64,000 bases of DNA from Carettochelys insculpta (GCF_033958435.1 NC_134152.1:17966001-18030000), one strand, 5' to 3'. Positions 35,011 through 46,605 are shown, counted from the stretch's first letter. Notes: a model not told the origin generated them from the sequence alone. Numbers and translations are program-made.

Positions 35011-36826
35011 GTGTGGAGATGGGGTAGAAAAGCACCCAAATTATGACTAACTTAAATATAAAGCCCCATTTTGCACTGCTGTAATCCCATCAGTTCAGTA
35101 GATGTTGAAGGAAAGGTGAAGCTGAAGTGGAAAAAGTACCTCTCATGCTTTGTGTAACACTATAACATACCAGGCATTTTAGATTAAAACAAGATTTAAA
35201 AATCAAAAGAAATCTGCTACCTTTCATGCCTATAATGAATTTTTACTGCTTTTTTCCCTTATTACCGCTACAGAGCCCACATAAGTGCAGAAGATTGAGC
35301 TGGTGTTTATTGTAGCTTGTGCATCATTGAAAGAATTGTTAACTGTATTCCTGAGCTTGCAAGCTTCTGGGCTAGTGTGGACCAAATTCTATTCACAGAG
35401 GCCTGAGGCCTAAATTTTAATTGCAGAATGTTTACAAGAATCCAGCTTGACTTTACAAGATTCCATGTTCGATATACAGGGCTGAACTGTTTTATAAAAA
35501 TACCCTCCTTTTGCTTGATAACTTCAACTAATGTAATGCTATTTTTACGAAGTAATTTTTCAGAATAGAACCACAATGAAAATCCTGTCAAATTATCTCT
35601 AATAAGGTGCTCAATAAAAACAATGAAGAACTTCCAGAAAACCCAAGCTATTATTGGTTTTATGACAGTAATTTTCATCATCTCATATTTCACAATGTTA
35701 ATAGTAAATCATTGTTAGTCAATCTATATAACTAATGACTTCTACAAAAAATCTTTATAAAGTGAGAAATTCTACTAAGCAGAATTAAATATTTAGTGAT
35801 AGAATAAAATTCCTGTTAAAATTTGTAATTAATAGCAAACTCTCTTTATTTACATAAGACTGCCAACTCTAAAGAACTACTTATCAATTTATTTTATCCA
35901 GAGCTTAAAGTTTTTCCCTCCTTTAATATTAATTAGTACCTGGTTCCATGTTAATTAGTATCTGGTTCCATGTTACTGTATACTTTTGTACTTATTTTGA
36001 TGGCACTTATGATCTCTTGCCACAAACATATTCTTTAGGAGCTTCTCCAACAACACTATTATGTTGATTATTGTAGAAGCTGTGTCCTTCCAGGCTAACA
36101 ATGTTGCTTGAGCTCTGGTGCAGTGACCTTTAATTGGCAGTGGGAGAAGTATATTGGCCAGCTGATAACAAAGTGAGATAAAATGAGCAACACTCACTTT
36201 GACAATTGTTGGGATGAAATAGTCTGGGAATCTTGGAGTGGTCAGTTAAGGCCACAACTAGATGTGTGGATAACGTTGGAGTGTTTGATATGAGTATGGC
36301 TCTGCAGAATATGTAGCTTCCTCATCCCTAGCATGAGATACGAGTTACAAAAACACAAAGACTGATTAATTTAGGTGGAATTCAAACCATGTTTTGAAAG
36401 AATTTTGCATTAGTTTTTCTGGGGTTGGAAAAAGTCTAGTTGATTGGGATCCTTATTTTTGGAGTGCTTTATGTGGACCTACTCTTTTTCTAGACTGCAG
36501 TTACCACAAGCAATCCTCATGTCAGATCCACGTAAAAATGTTACAACTCCTTAAGTGACTCTTGACAGCATTTTCTACTTGCTTTGGCATAGGAGAAAGC
36601 TGGGAACGGGTGTACCACAGTCCCTTGCTGGGTCCAATGTGCCCTTATCAACTTGTTGGCACTGAGAAACTGACAACATCAAATAGCATTTGCATGTCCT
36701 CTTGGGTTATCATTGTTTCAATGCCAAGGTTTCAGTGAGCCTTGAAAGCAGGTCTTCTAAATTTCTAAAGTCACTGGTAGCTGGTATGTGGCAGGTCTAA
36801 TTCCTTTCCATGTAAAAGATGCATCT
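35011..36826. other. Intronic-type DNA, no recognised feature
   Basis: AT-rich to about 35970. From 35973 to 36826 the sequence is a little richer in G and may hold an old unnamed repeat: the minus frame 35973-36197 reads like a protein fragment but matches no family I recognise. Confidence 0.4.
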
Positions 36827-36945
36827 GACGAAGCAGGTCTTTGCCCATGAAAGCTTATGCTCCAAAATATCTGTTAGTCTATAAAGTGCCACAGGACTTC
36901 TTGTTGTTTTTGAAGATACAGACTAATTTGGCTACCTGTCTACCT
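36827..36945 (+). repeat. Interspersed repeat copy with hammerhead-like 5' motif
   Basis: The copy begins GCATCTGACGAAGCAGGTCT, then TTGCCCATGAAAGCTTATGC, followed by CTGTTAGTCTATAAAGTGCC, ACAGGACTTCTTGTT and CAGACTAATTTGGCTACC. The first 40 bases contain CTGACGA, a GC hairpin and GAAA, in the order of a hammerhead ribozyme core. GCAT before the core can pair with ATGC after it. It is the best preserved single copy in the window. Confidence 0.6.
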
Positions 36946-39900
36946 CATGTAGAAGATGAGGATTCCTTCAGCAAGTAAGGCAGCTGGAGTGTTTTCCGAG
37001 CCACCTCCATTACTGATACAGGAGGCTTGGCCATCAATGCTGATGGTGACAGAGACTTCCTCCTCTTTCTCCTCATATGTTATGAGATGCCATTCCTTGA
37101 CCTTGGGAAAGGTGGGCCACTGTGGGAGTTAACCTATATGTATTGGCCAGACTGCAGTTGCCCTATGCATTGCCAGTCATGTATAGGTGTATTGGGCACT
37201 TTAGGAACTCACCAAAGGGTATCATTCAGAACTAACAGGAGAGGGTTCTCTGCATGATGTTTAGTAGAAGGAGATCCAATTTGCCTGGGAAGGACTTAGA
37301 TGCCAAAGTAATGAGCTATGTAGATAACTCATCTATATTGTTCCTTCCTGTTATCATGTGACTTTAGGTTCTTTTGCTCATAGGAGACAAAGTATTAAGG
37401 TGATGGGAGAGCTCTCTCCCATTCATTTAAAGCATTTGCACTAGCACCACTGCAGTTGCACTGCTATAAACTCTGTTGTGTAGATATAGCTTACAGATGT
37501 TTTGAACTTGTATAACCCCCAATTTTTATTTGCATCTAAATTCAGACCATAACGGTTCCATTCTTTTGTAACCTAGTTATATCCAGATATTTTACTGTTC
37601 ACCAAACACTCAGATTTTGATCTGCTTTTTGTTGTGTTTGTTTTTTCACCTGAATAATTATGAATTTACAGTTGAAAAGGCTTTGGGACAAATATACCAC
37701 TGGCATAAGCAGATGCAACTCCATTTAAGTAAATGAAATACATCAACATAGCAGCAGCAAACATGGTTTTTCATACCCATCCATTCTTCCCATCCTTTGG
37801 GAAATTCCCAGAGTAGCACCAATAAAGCCTTTGATGGGCAACATATGTTATGTCCTTACAGCAAGAGGTAACATGATTCTGGTTTGCAAAATACGGTGAG
37901 AAACACAGCTATCTCATAGTGATGAGGGGATTAAAAAAACTTTGAGGACTTACACAGAAAAACGTAAAGCAAACACATGTTGCATAACAGTGCAGTCAAT
38001 ATGTTCTTTGTCAACTGATATTTCACTTCTAAGTTCCAGGTCAGAACTGAAATATAACCCTAAACACGGAAGGTCAGTGATAATCAATCAAATATTCCAG
38101 CTCGTAATATAAAGTTGCAATATCCATATGATTGGTGATAAGCTATTAGCAATTCACAGTTTACAAAAAATGTTAAAAAACAAATGTAAATATTATAGAA
38201 GGAAGAGGGAAATAATAATGATTTTCATATGAAAATTCATTTCTAAATGTGGGTTACAATCTACACTACTTCCCTAATTTGTTTAAGAAACAATGTGCAA
38301 TGGAGCATTTCCTAAGAATTAATTTCTTTAAAAGGAATTAAAATAACAGAAAATGCTCTAATGATCTTTCAAGTGACAACATTTAAAACTACTTAAATTG
38401 TCACAACCAGGAGCCAGTTTACACAAATTGAGTTCTTTAGAGAATGAAGTAAAGTTTTTATGCCTCTACAAATTATATGCCACTACTTATGCCAGCAACC
38501 TCAATATGTCATGTCAAATTCACTTTTCCTTTGACAAAATACAGGAACAACAAGAACACCACAAAATATATTTTGGCATTTTTTATCTGTCTGTCTTTTG
38601 TAAGGAACAGGCTACTGGAAAAGCATAGACGAAGGTACAGAGAAATTAAATGCCATCATTATAAACAGACAGAGAGAAATTAAAAGATGACGTGATTGTG
38701 TATCTTGACGCAATTATTATTTTCAAGAGAAAACTGCTTCTGGCTTTAAAAAGTGAAAAGAAATGTAACAGATTTTCAGAGAGTCAGCAAATTTTGTTTT
38801 CATACAATCAATACGTCAAATGCAGTTTTAAGTGTAAGTCAGGGAATGCTAGCTCATTAAAACTTGAATGTATGCATACAGTTTTACTTTATAAAAAAAG
38901 ACCTGGTGGTATCTTAGACAAACATACTGGAATTATGGAAATTTCCCTGTCAGACAATGACAAGAAGAATCAGACTACGGAAACAAGTTTTCTAAATAAA
39001 TGTTGGTTTTCCCCAGTCAACTTTCTATCCATATATGTCTCTGCCCTGGAAAACACTATATTTCACCTTGCAAATCTGAAATGCAGCACAATATAGTGCA
39101 ATTAGTACAAAGGACAAAGGAGGTTTATTTCTTCTAGATTATAACATATTTGATTCGGCCCTGAGTCTCCAAACCGATACACCTGAGTGGATCTCAGTGG
39201 AGCTCCAAGAATGGAGTCTGAGCATGCAAATTCTTTGGACTATTCAAAGAACATACAAATTGTGCACGTTTATTAGCTTTGTGTGCCTGTAATACTCCCT
39301 GAACCAGATTCAAAGATCAGTATGCTCCAGAGGAACGGGGACTGGATTAAAGGACAGAGAACCTGGTTCTTCGAAACTCTGTCACTTACCTACCACTTGT
39401 TCAGCACTTTGAGAATTATTGATAAAAGAAGTATAATAAGTAGCTCTTATAAAGCCTAGAATTTCACCTCAACTACTTCACGTTGCACCTGAGTTAACAG
39501 CACAGCTTCATTATAATACTGCATCCATATCTGGGCTGCATTCCTGCTGCCACTGTGATCAATGACAGAACTCCCAATAGTATCAGTGGAAGCAGAGTTC
39601 GGGCTTTCAAGACTTTGAGCACATCCTGGCTCTAAGCCTACAGGTTCTGAGGAATCTGATTGAAAGATCCTGCTGGTTCTCATTTCAGTCTTTTTCTGGA
39701 TACCCCATATTACATATTCAGACTAAAAGAAGATCAGACATAACACCAAGTGCTTCCAGGACAGGGTCAGAGAAAAAGACTGACCTCATACTCGAAAAAC
39801 AAGTTTTCATTAATGTTATTTATCATTTTGACATTTTAAAATGACACATTTTAAGGAGCTGTGCTTCTACCAAAATGTTATTTTTATATGGTGATATGTT

Positions 39901-40509
39901 GGTGTTAAAATACTCTGATACATGACTGGTTTCTATGAAGTATGTCTGACCATTTTTTCTTACTTTTCCATTTACACATTTATACCATTGTATCTGGAAT
40001 AGTAACAGTATTCCCGTCTTGTAAAGTACACAGACTGCGAACTTCTTAATTCTTCCCTGAAAAAATTAGATTCCTTTCATTCCTTATTTTGGTTAGTAAA
40101 TAAACATTAAATTGAAGGGTAAGCAGGGCACTGGTGAAAGGGAATGGAATGGAACACACATACATGCATAAAAACAGAACAAAACAAAAAAAAAAACCCA
40201 CAACCCAATCCCAGAGAGTACAGTTTTCAAAAGTATCCAATGACTTTCAAAAGGACTTAGGCTCCTAAATCATTTAGATGCTTTTGAAAGTTTTATCCAC
40301 AGTGGCTTTTATTCAAAGAAACACTTGAAATGCTGGAAAAAATACAACAGATGATAATTTCTTTAAACATATCAAAACGCATTTATCATATTAGTGGACT
40401 TCTTTCTATAATAAAACAGAGGTCAGGGTGCTCTATTTCATTTTAAATTAAACTGCAAAGGAAAAGGCTTAACATTTTGTTGCTGCATGTTCATTTGACA
40501 CATACTTAC
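36946..40509. other. Intron-type DNA downstream of the SNX29-like exon
   Basis: AT-rich sequence on the 3' side (minus strand) of the exon at 40510-40649. I searched by eye for the next exon after the PX segment and found none. The short frames at 38398-39096 and 39456-39683 show no conserved domain or splice signals. Confidence 0.5.
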
Positions 40510-40649
40510 ACAAAAAAGGGCATCAGTTGAATAAGAGTCTCTTTTTTGGGGCTAATTGTGAATTCTGGAATAGTTTGAATAACCTTGTTCATAACACTTC
40601 TTAAGTAATTTTGTAGCTGTTTGCGTCGTTCCTCTACAAACTTTGCATC
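40510..40649 (-). CDS. SNX29: Coding exon of sorting nexin 29 (PX domain part)
   Basis: The minus strand reads a polypyrimidine tract and TTTTCTGCAG acceptor, then 140 bp of open frame, then a GTAAGT donor. The exon encodes 46 codons plus two bases (phase 0 in, phase 2 out), beginning DAKFVEERRKQLQNYL and ending LIQLMPFF. This matches, from memory, the C-terminal part of the PX domain of SNX29: a basic helix after the PPK loop and then the last helix. Known: PX domains bind phosphoinositides on endosomes, and SNX29 (about 813 residues in human) also has an N-terminal RUN domain and coiled coils. No frame damage is seen, although it is surrounded by transposons. Other PX proteins (SNX25, PXK, KIF16B) fit less well. 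A database search would settle the name. Confidence 0.82.
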
Positions 40650-40882
40650 CTGCAGAAAAAGAAAAAGTTGAATTGAAAAAAAAAGTTTTTTCATTGTAAA
40701 ATACCGCTCATAAATAATGACAAAAAATGATTGCTGACTTCTATTTATCCAAAACCCCTGCAGCAACACATTGTCTAACATGGCTGCAGTCAGTGTAGAC
40801 AGAGACCAGTAATGTTCAATATCCAGATAATGGGTAAAACCTTGCCTGTAACTATCTGATATGACACTGAATATAACTCATT

Positions 40883-41305
40883 GGCCGTGTCTACACTAGC
40901 CCCAAACTTCGAAATGGCCACGCAAATGGCCATTTCGAAGTTTACTAATGAAGCGCTGAAATGCATAGTCAGCGCTTCATTAGCATGCGGGTGGCCACAG
41001 CACTTCGAAATTGACGCGCGGCTCAGCCCAATGGGGCTCCTTTTTGAAAGGACCCTGCCTACTTCGAAGTCCCCTTATTCTCATCTGCTCATGGGAATAA
41101 GGGGACTTCGAAGTAGGCGGGGTCCTGTCGAAAAGGAGCCCCGTCGGGACAAGTCGCGCGGTGGCAAGGCGCGTCAATTTCGAAGTGCCACGGCCGCCCG
41201 CATGCTAATGAAGGGCTGAATATGTATTTCAGCGCTTCCTTAGTAAACTTTGAAATGGCCATTTGCATGGCCATTTTGAAGTTTGGGGCTAGTGCAGAGA
41301 CAGCC
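40883..41305. mobile_element. Palindromic MITE with ATT target duplication
   Basis: The 423-bp element begins GGCCGTGTCTACACTAGCC and ends GGGCTAGTGCAGAGACAGCC, flanked by ATT (40880-40882 and 41306-41308). The two arms are nearly complementary over their full length: AACTTCGAAATGGCCA, ATGAAGCGCTGAAAT and TACTTCGAAGTCCCC recur inverted, with the turn near 41090. It lies 233 bp upstream (minus-strand sense) of the SNX29-like exon. The copy at 46216-46602 belongs to the same family. Confidence 0.85.
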
Positions 41306-41308
41306 ATT

Positions 41309-42840
41309 GTGGTCTACACGTGGTGTACTCTTCCTTGAGAGAAAGGCCTCATCTGTGGGCTAATTTTTTCCTTTTAAAGGACTGTTATTGAGGCCCTTCC
41401 AGGACTAGGAACTTATACAATCCTTTTGTGAAAGGGAGGTACTTCTCGATCCACAAACCTTATTAATTTCTCCTCCCATCATGAACTTTTCAAGAGCTGG
41501 ATACTCACACCCCATGAAGAATCGATATTTAAAAAAACAAACATATCTCCTTTCAGTAACACGTTTTGTGAAGGCACTTTTACACAACAGTCTATATTTT
41601 AGCTAGTAAATGTATTATTGGTAGGGTGCTTTGGAAAAGATGCTTTATTTGTTAATGTTTTGTCTCTGGCACCAATGAATGGAGGCAGCTGTACCATTCC
41701 CCATTTCACAGCAAGACTTACATACTGAAAGCCTAACAATAGTGATCTACTTGGATTCTATAATTTCTCAACATGTACATATTTTCTGTGGGGAACACAA
41801 TTATAGTAGGGTATTATACAATCTGTCAGCAAGCATAATACGCTAGAGTGAAAATGGAATGGATTTACTGAGAAATCAGACTTTTTTTGTATCAGAGCCA
41901 ACAAGCTATATCTCAGAAATGCAGGCATTCTGCTCACCTGGTTTAAATGTCAGGATATGCTTTTCAGACATGAAGCCTCAAAGCATTATAAGACAATTAT
42001 AGCTCTCAAAGGAACAGCAGAGTTCCTATTTTGTGTAAAAGTGACTAAACAAGCCTTGTTATTAATCTATTCAAGAAAAGTGCCTAGAAATGTACAAGTT
42101 CCTATTTTGTGCTAGAAAAAGATAATAGATACATCTATGCTTTAAATGTTACCAAACTATACCATTTAATTAAAAAAACCAATAGGCTGGGTTGCCACAA
42201 ATTGGGTTTGAGTTTAAGTTAGCTCCTTTCACAGGTAGAGTTGGCTGCTCCCAGCATCAAGCTAAGTGACCACTTCTCTGAGTCGAAAAGCAGCACTATA
42301 AAGTACTAAGAAGTTTTGCCGCATTTGCTGTTAGGAAAAGTATCTTTGGGAGAAGGGGTAAAAAGAAAAGCATGAAATGGGATCCTGGAGCACTGGCTTC
42401 CCAAAGTAATCATATACATATTTAAAAACACAACAAATATTAAAAAAACAATTGGAGTTGCAAGTTCATGTACTGGAAAGAAAGGCTCCAGTTTTACAAA
42501 TACTTTTGCGCGTTTTTAACTGCCAACATATGTTTTGCTCCTGGACTGCTAAACATATAAGCCCTGTCTACAGAAAGGAATTTTAAAGAGTTCAGTGCAG
42601 CCATCCATCAAGCTGAACTGGCTAAAGACAAGACTCCCACAAATGGATGTATTTTTACCATTTTGTCATTTAAACCTGTGTCTAAATGGCATGGGATGCA
42701 ATTCTAACCTCACTGAAACGAACAGCAAAACTCACAATGTCTTCAACAGATCCAAGATTCTACTTATGTTGTTTACATAATATGGTGTTAAAGCATCAGA
42801 AACAGCCACAGTAAGACTTCCATGGGTAAAACAGATGGAA
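41309..42840. other. Intron-type DNA, no recognised feature
   Basis: AT-rich sequence. A possible decayed TIR end (GCCCTGTCTACAG, 42560-42572) is present without a partner. Confidence 0.45.
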
Positions 42841-42864
42841 TTTTTTTTTTTTTTTTTTTTTTTT
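42841..42864. repeat. Poly-T homopolymer run
   Basis: A run of 24 T. It follows an A/G-mixed unique sequence and may be the A-tail of a minus-strand retroposed sequence, but no body is recognised. Confidence 0.7.
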
Positions 42865-42934
42865 ACAAAACTCCCTGTAAATACTTGTCCACAGAATACA
42901 CTACACATTTTCTATGCAGCCTCACGATAGTAAC

Positions 42935-43017
42935 AGAGAAATAGCTGTGTTAGTCTATATACTATCAAAACATTAGTCCTTAAAGTGCTACAGGACTGCA
43001 TTTTTGTTTTGATAGCC
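42935..43017. repeat. Interspersed repeat fragments in opposite orientation
   Basis: AACAGAGAAATAGCTGTGTT with AGTCTATATACTATCAAAAC is the reverse complement of the tail seen at 44570-44620. It is immediately followed by a plus-orientation piece TTAGTCCTTAAAGTGC, ACAGGACTGC and TTTTGTTTTGATAG. The two inverted pieces meet at an ATCAAAAC/GTTTTGAT word. Confidence 0.55.
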
Positions 43018-43085
43018 TCACAATAGCTTGCCATGATATATATAACATTTTAGAACTACCAGAAACACCCAGCTTCTCCATATTC

Positions 43086-43132
43086 TCTCTCTCTCTCTGC
43101 ATGCATGTGTGTGTGTATATATATATATATAT
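43086..43132. repeat. Compound microsatellite (CT)n-(GT)n-(AT)n
   Basis: A short CT tract, a GCATGCAT interruption, a GT tract and an AT tract follow one another. It directly precedes the hairpin at 43141. Confidence 0.8.
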
Positions 43133-43140
43133 AATTTTCC

Positions 43141-43925
43141 CTCCCAGGTGACAGTGATGTCATCATGCAAATGTCATCTCACTGTCACCTGGGAGGTATG
43201 GGGGGGAAGAGGGGAGGTGTGAGTAAAGGTGAGGAGAGAGAACAGGGCAGGGGGGAGGCCCAGGGAAGGCTTGGGCTGGCCACATGACTCCCTGACCCCC
43301 TGGGAAGGCCAAGGCTGGCTGGCCAGCTCCCCACCCCCCAGGGAAAGCTGGAGCCTCTCCCCATACCTCCAGCCTCCCACCACAACCCAATTCCCTGCCT
43401 CCCCACCACCAGCCTTGGGACTGGCCTGGAAGGAGAGGCACTGGGACTAGCTACCACCACAAGTCCATGGCCAGGAGGGGACGTGCCTCTCAGAGCTGAA
43501 CTCTGGTTATCACTAGTGACAGTCAGAGTGAGTCTCCTGGCCCCTGGCTCCTCCTCTCTCCCATGGCCAGAGGTGGCCCAGTTCTGCCCCACCTCCCTTA
43601 CTGCCCCTCTAGAGCCACCCACAGCAACCTCCCCCTAGCCTTCCCAGGTGGCTGACGGACCATGGCAGGGTGGTTGTGCGATGGAGGGAGGGAGAGAGGG
43701 AAGGGGTGGGGGTAGGGGTAGGGGGAAAGCCCCAGGAAAGCAAGGGGTGGCTGCACAGCTTCTCAATCCCCTCTCCCCCTCAGTCTCTTTCTCCAGTAGC
43801 ACCATCCCACACAATCCCCCCAAGATTTACTCACAAGTATTGTAAGTCATGGACAGGTCACTGGCTATGAATTTTTATTTATTGTCTATGACATGTCCAT
43901 GATTTTTACTAAAAATACCCAAGCC
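43141..43925. repeat. GC-rich repeat block with terminal hairpin
   Basis: The block opens with a perfect 17-bp inverted repeat, CTCCCAGGTGACAGTGA (43141-43157) and TCACTGTCACCTGGGAG (43179-43195). About 630 bp of purine/pyrimidine-skewed GC-rich DNA follow (GGGAGG, CCCTCCC). It closes with a second small inverted repeat, TCATGGACAGGTCA and TGACATGTCCATGA (43848-43897). The closing part resembles a dispersed turtle DNA-transposon end that I recall. The frames here are low-complexity Pro/Gly/Ser and not genes. Confidence 0.5.
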
Positions 43926-44357
43926 TAAATCATAACCTTACCTATGGGTAGAAAGTATGTGAACTCCATCTCACACTGTCAACTGCCCTGGTGTAGCTAC
44001 TGTCAAGAATAGGAATTGCAATTTTTGACAGAATCAGAAAGTTTATAAGTTTAATTGTGAAAAAAACATATTCAACTGTTACTAAAAATATTCTTAAGGT
44101 TGTGATTCTAGAAGGACATAGAGAAAGTACCAATCCAATTTATTCTTTACTATATGGAAACATTATTTTATAAAAAACTAAAATGTACACAAGCCCAGGA
44201 TCTAAATTGGTTAACACTCTAGAGAGACAACTTCCCCTGGATCCATCTCTCTCCATCAGCTACATTTCAGTGGCCATGATCCCCTTGAATGATCACATAA
44301 TTTACAATTTACTAACTTGTTGCTTCTGGAGTATTTTTCTTACATATATACCTGCCT

Positions 44358-44630
44358 ATCAAAACAAAAAAGCAGTCCAGTAGCACTTTAAAGACTAACA
44401 AAATAATTTATTAGGTGATGAGCTTTTGTGGGACAGACCCACTTCTTCAGATCACAGCCATACCCTAATCTGAAGATATGAGTCTGTCGCACGAAAGGTC
44501 GTCACCTAATAAATTAATAAATTATTTTAATAAATTATTTTGTTAGTCTATAAAGTGCTACTGGACTGCTTTTTTTGTTTTGATAGTATATAGACTAGCA
44601 TGGCTTTCTCTCTGTTAAGATACCTGCCTG
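44358..44630. repeat. Head-to-head inverted pair of the interspersed repeat
   Basis: The left half (44358-44455) is in minus orientation (AAAAGCAGTCCAGTAGCACT, AAAGACTAACA, ACCTAATAAA complemented, then GTGGGACAGACCCAC and TCTTCAGAT). The right half (44470-44630) is in plus orientation (ATCTGAAGA, GTCTGTCGCACGAAAGG, ACCTAATAAA, TTGTTAGTCTATAAAGTGCT, ACTGGACTGC, AGACTAGCATGGCTTTCTCT). The 5' ends of the two copies face each other across about 15 bp. The right copy also contains a short AATAAATTATTTT duplication. Confidence 0.7.
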
Positions 44631-44797
44631 TTTCCGCTCCAGTTCATCTGGAATTCTTTTAGTTATATGGCCACATATGGTTATTTTATTTTCTGATAAT
44701 TAAATTCATATTTCTCCAATGTACACAGGGTCACCCAAGTCTCTGAAAGCAAAATACGTCATATGGATACAAAAATTAAAATTCTCCACACCACCAA

Positions 44798-45485
44798 GGG
44801 TGCGTCTACACTCGCCAGCTACTTCAAAGTAGCCAGCACAATGTCAAAATAGCATGCATCACGTCTACACACGCTGTGTGCTATTTCAACATTGAAATTG
44901 ATGTTAGGCGGTGAGACATTGAAATTGCTATTCCCATCCGAAGATGGGAATAGCACCCTACTTCGACGTTCAACATCGAAGTAGGGCGTGTGTAGACAAT
45001 CCGCGTCCCACTACTTCAAAATAGCGGGGTCCTCCATGGCGGCCATCAGCTGAGGGGTTGAGAGACGCTCTGTCCAGCCCCTGCAGGGCTCTATGGTCAC
45101 TGCGTGCAGCAGCCCTTAGCCCAGGGCTTCTGGCTGCTGCTGCTGCTGCTGGGGGTCCATGCTGCATGCGCAGGGTCTACAACTGGTTGTCGGCTCTGTG
45201 GATCTTGTGCTGTGCAGAGCAAGTGTGTCTGGGAAGGGCCCTTTAAGGGAGCGGTGTGGGGCTCTCCTGGCCCCTTATTTCAATGGGGAGCACTTGTGTG
45301 TGTGGACGCTCCACATTTCCTTCCGGGGCGCCTCCTTTCGATGTTCCCTGTCGCTACTTCAACATGGTACGTCGACAGCACCAGCCCTGGAGGACATGTA
45401 GATGATACACGTTGAAGTAGCCTATTTCGATGTCCTTATTTCGAAATAGGCTACTTTGACGTAGTGTGCTTGTGTAGACATAGCC
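44798..45485. mobile_element. TIR element, TTCGAAGTAG family copy B
   Basis: The 688-bp element begins GGGTGCGTCTACACTCGCC and ends TGTGTAGACATAGCC, flanked by CAA on both sides (44795-44797 and 45486-45488). It matches copy A (10458-11129) throughout, including CCATCAGCTGAGGGGTTGAG, CTTAGCCCAGGGCTTCTGGC and the CTG run. Subterminal palindromic words such as CCTATTTCGATG are present. No transposase is encoded. Confidence 0.8.
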
Positions 45486-45598
45486 CAAGTGAATAAGGAA
45501 CAAAGTACAATCAGTTTCCAATGACTCCATACAAATACGTGGCATACAAAATACCTTTTCTTTAATATCCCTAAATATACAGTGTTTTTAATTGTAGC

Positions 45599-45957
45599 TC
45601 TGTGGCGTCCAATATGCTTGCCATTCACCACATGTGGAGAACTGGATACCGCGGTGTGTCGAAATGCAGCTTCTTACTTAGAGCTGCACATGTGAAGCGC
45701 CCTCTGCCCACGCTGTGCACATGACCCACCACTTGGTGGGACAAGCACGTGGTGGCAGCGGTAGCAGCAACAGCTCTTTGCATGGCTCCAGTGGCCCCAG
45801 CAGCTGCAGTGGCTTGCACAGCTCCAGAAGCTCTGGTGAGTCGCTGTGAGTTTGCACAGGTGGGGTGAGGGGAATCCTGGCTCTGGGGGTGCTTGGCTCT
45901 GCAGGAGGGCATTTATTTTGAGCTGGTGTGGTGCTCTTTGACTTTCTACTGGACACC
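45599..45957. mobile_element. hAT-like non-autonomous element
   Basis: The left end CTGTGGCGTCCAATA and the complement of the right end, CAGTGGTGTCCAGTAG, form inverted ends similar to those of 9823-10250. The words CATTCACCACATGTGG and CACCACTTGGTGGG are also shared with that element. Flanks TTGTAGCT and TTGTCGAC agree at only 5 of 8 bases, so the target duplication is uncertain. Confidence 0.55.
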
Positions 45958-46215
45958 ACTGTTGTCGACTCTCTTGTTTAAATATTTCAGTTTGTATAAT
46001 TGGCTACGAGGATACTTTTAAAATCTTCAGGTGACTTGAAACAGATTTGTTCTTACCTTTATAATTTTCTCTAATTACAGCTAATTAAAAAACCCAAACA
46101 TACAAACACTTGAATGTATTCACACATGTTCAAAACCTTCTCTAAAGTTAAGGTGCACTGCTGTTCCTGGATGTTTCTTATAAATAGCTTGTGAGCACCT
46201 TACATATTTCTTTGT

Positions 46216-46602
46216 GGCTGTGTCTACACAAGCCCAAAACTTTGAAATGGCCACACAAATGGCTATTCTGAAGTTTACTAATGAAGCGCTGAAATGCATA
46301 TTTGGCACCTCATTAGAATGCCGACAGCTGCAGCACTTCAAAATTGATGCGGCTTGCAGACACGCAGCTTGTCCAGACGGGGCTACTTTTCAAAAGGATC
46401 CCGGCAACTTCAAAATCCCCTCAGGGATTTCGAAGGTGGTGGGGTCCTTTCGAAAAGGACCCCTGTCTGGACAAGCTGTGTCAATTTCAAAGTGCCGTGG
46501 CTGCTGGCATTCTACTGAGGCACTCAATACATATTTCAGTGCTTCATTAGTAAACTTTGAAATGCATGGCCATTTCGAAGTTTCAGGCTAGTGTAGACAG
46601 CC
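46216..46602. mobile_element. Palindromic MITE with TGT target duplication
   Basis: The 387-bp element starts GGCTGTGTCTACACAAGCCC and ends GGCTAGTGTAGACAGCC, flanked by TGT (46213-46215 and 46603-46605). The arms are complementary over most of their length (CTTTGAAATGGCCA, AATGAAGCGCTGAAAT, TTCAAAATTGA). It is the same family as 40883-41305 but more diverged: many CpG sites there are TpG or CpA here. Confidence 0.85.
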
Positions 46603-46605
46603 TGT

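Noticed and set aside
35973..36197. Protein-like minus frame (ISLCYQLANILLPLPIKG)
   Set aside because: It reads like a decayed coding sequence but matches no family I can name, so I did not call a gene.
37478..37500. Possible TIR end (TTGTGTAGATATAGCTTACA)
   Set aside because: No partner end or target duplication was found within a plausible distance.
39456..39683. Possible second SNX29 exon (minus frame SRNAAQIWMQYYNE)
   Set aside because: No similarity to the expected tail of the protein and no clean acceptor and donor around an open segment.
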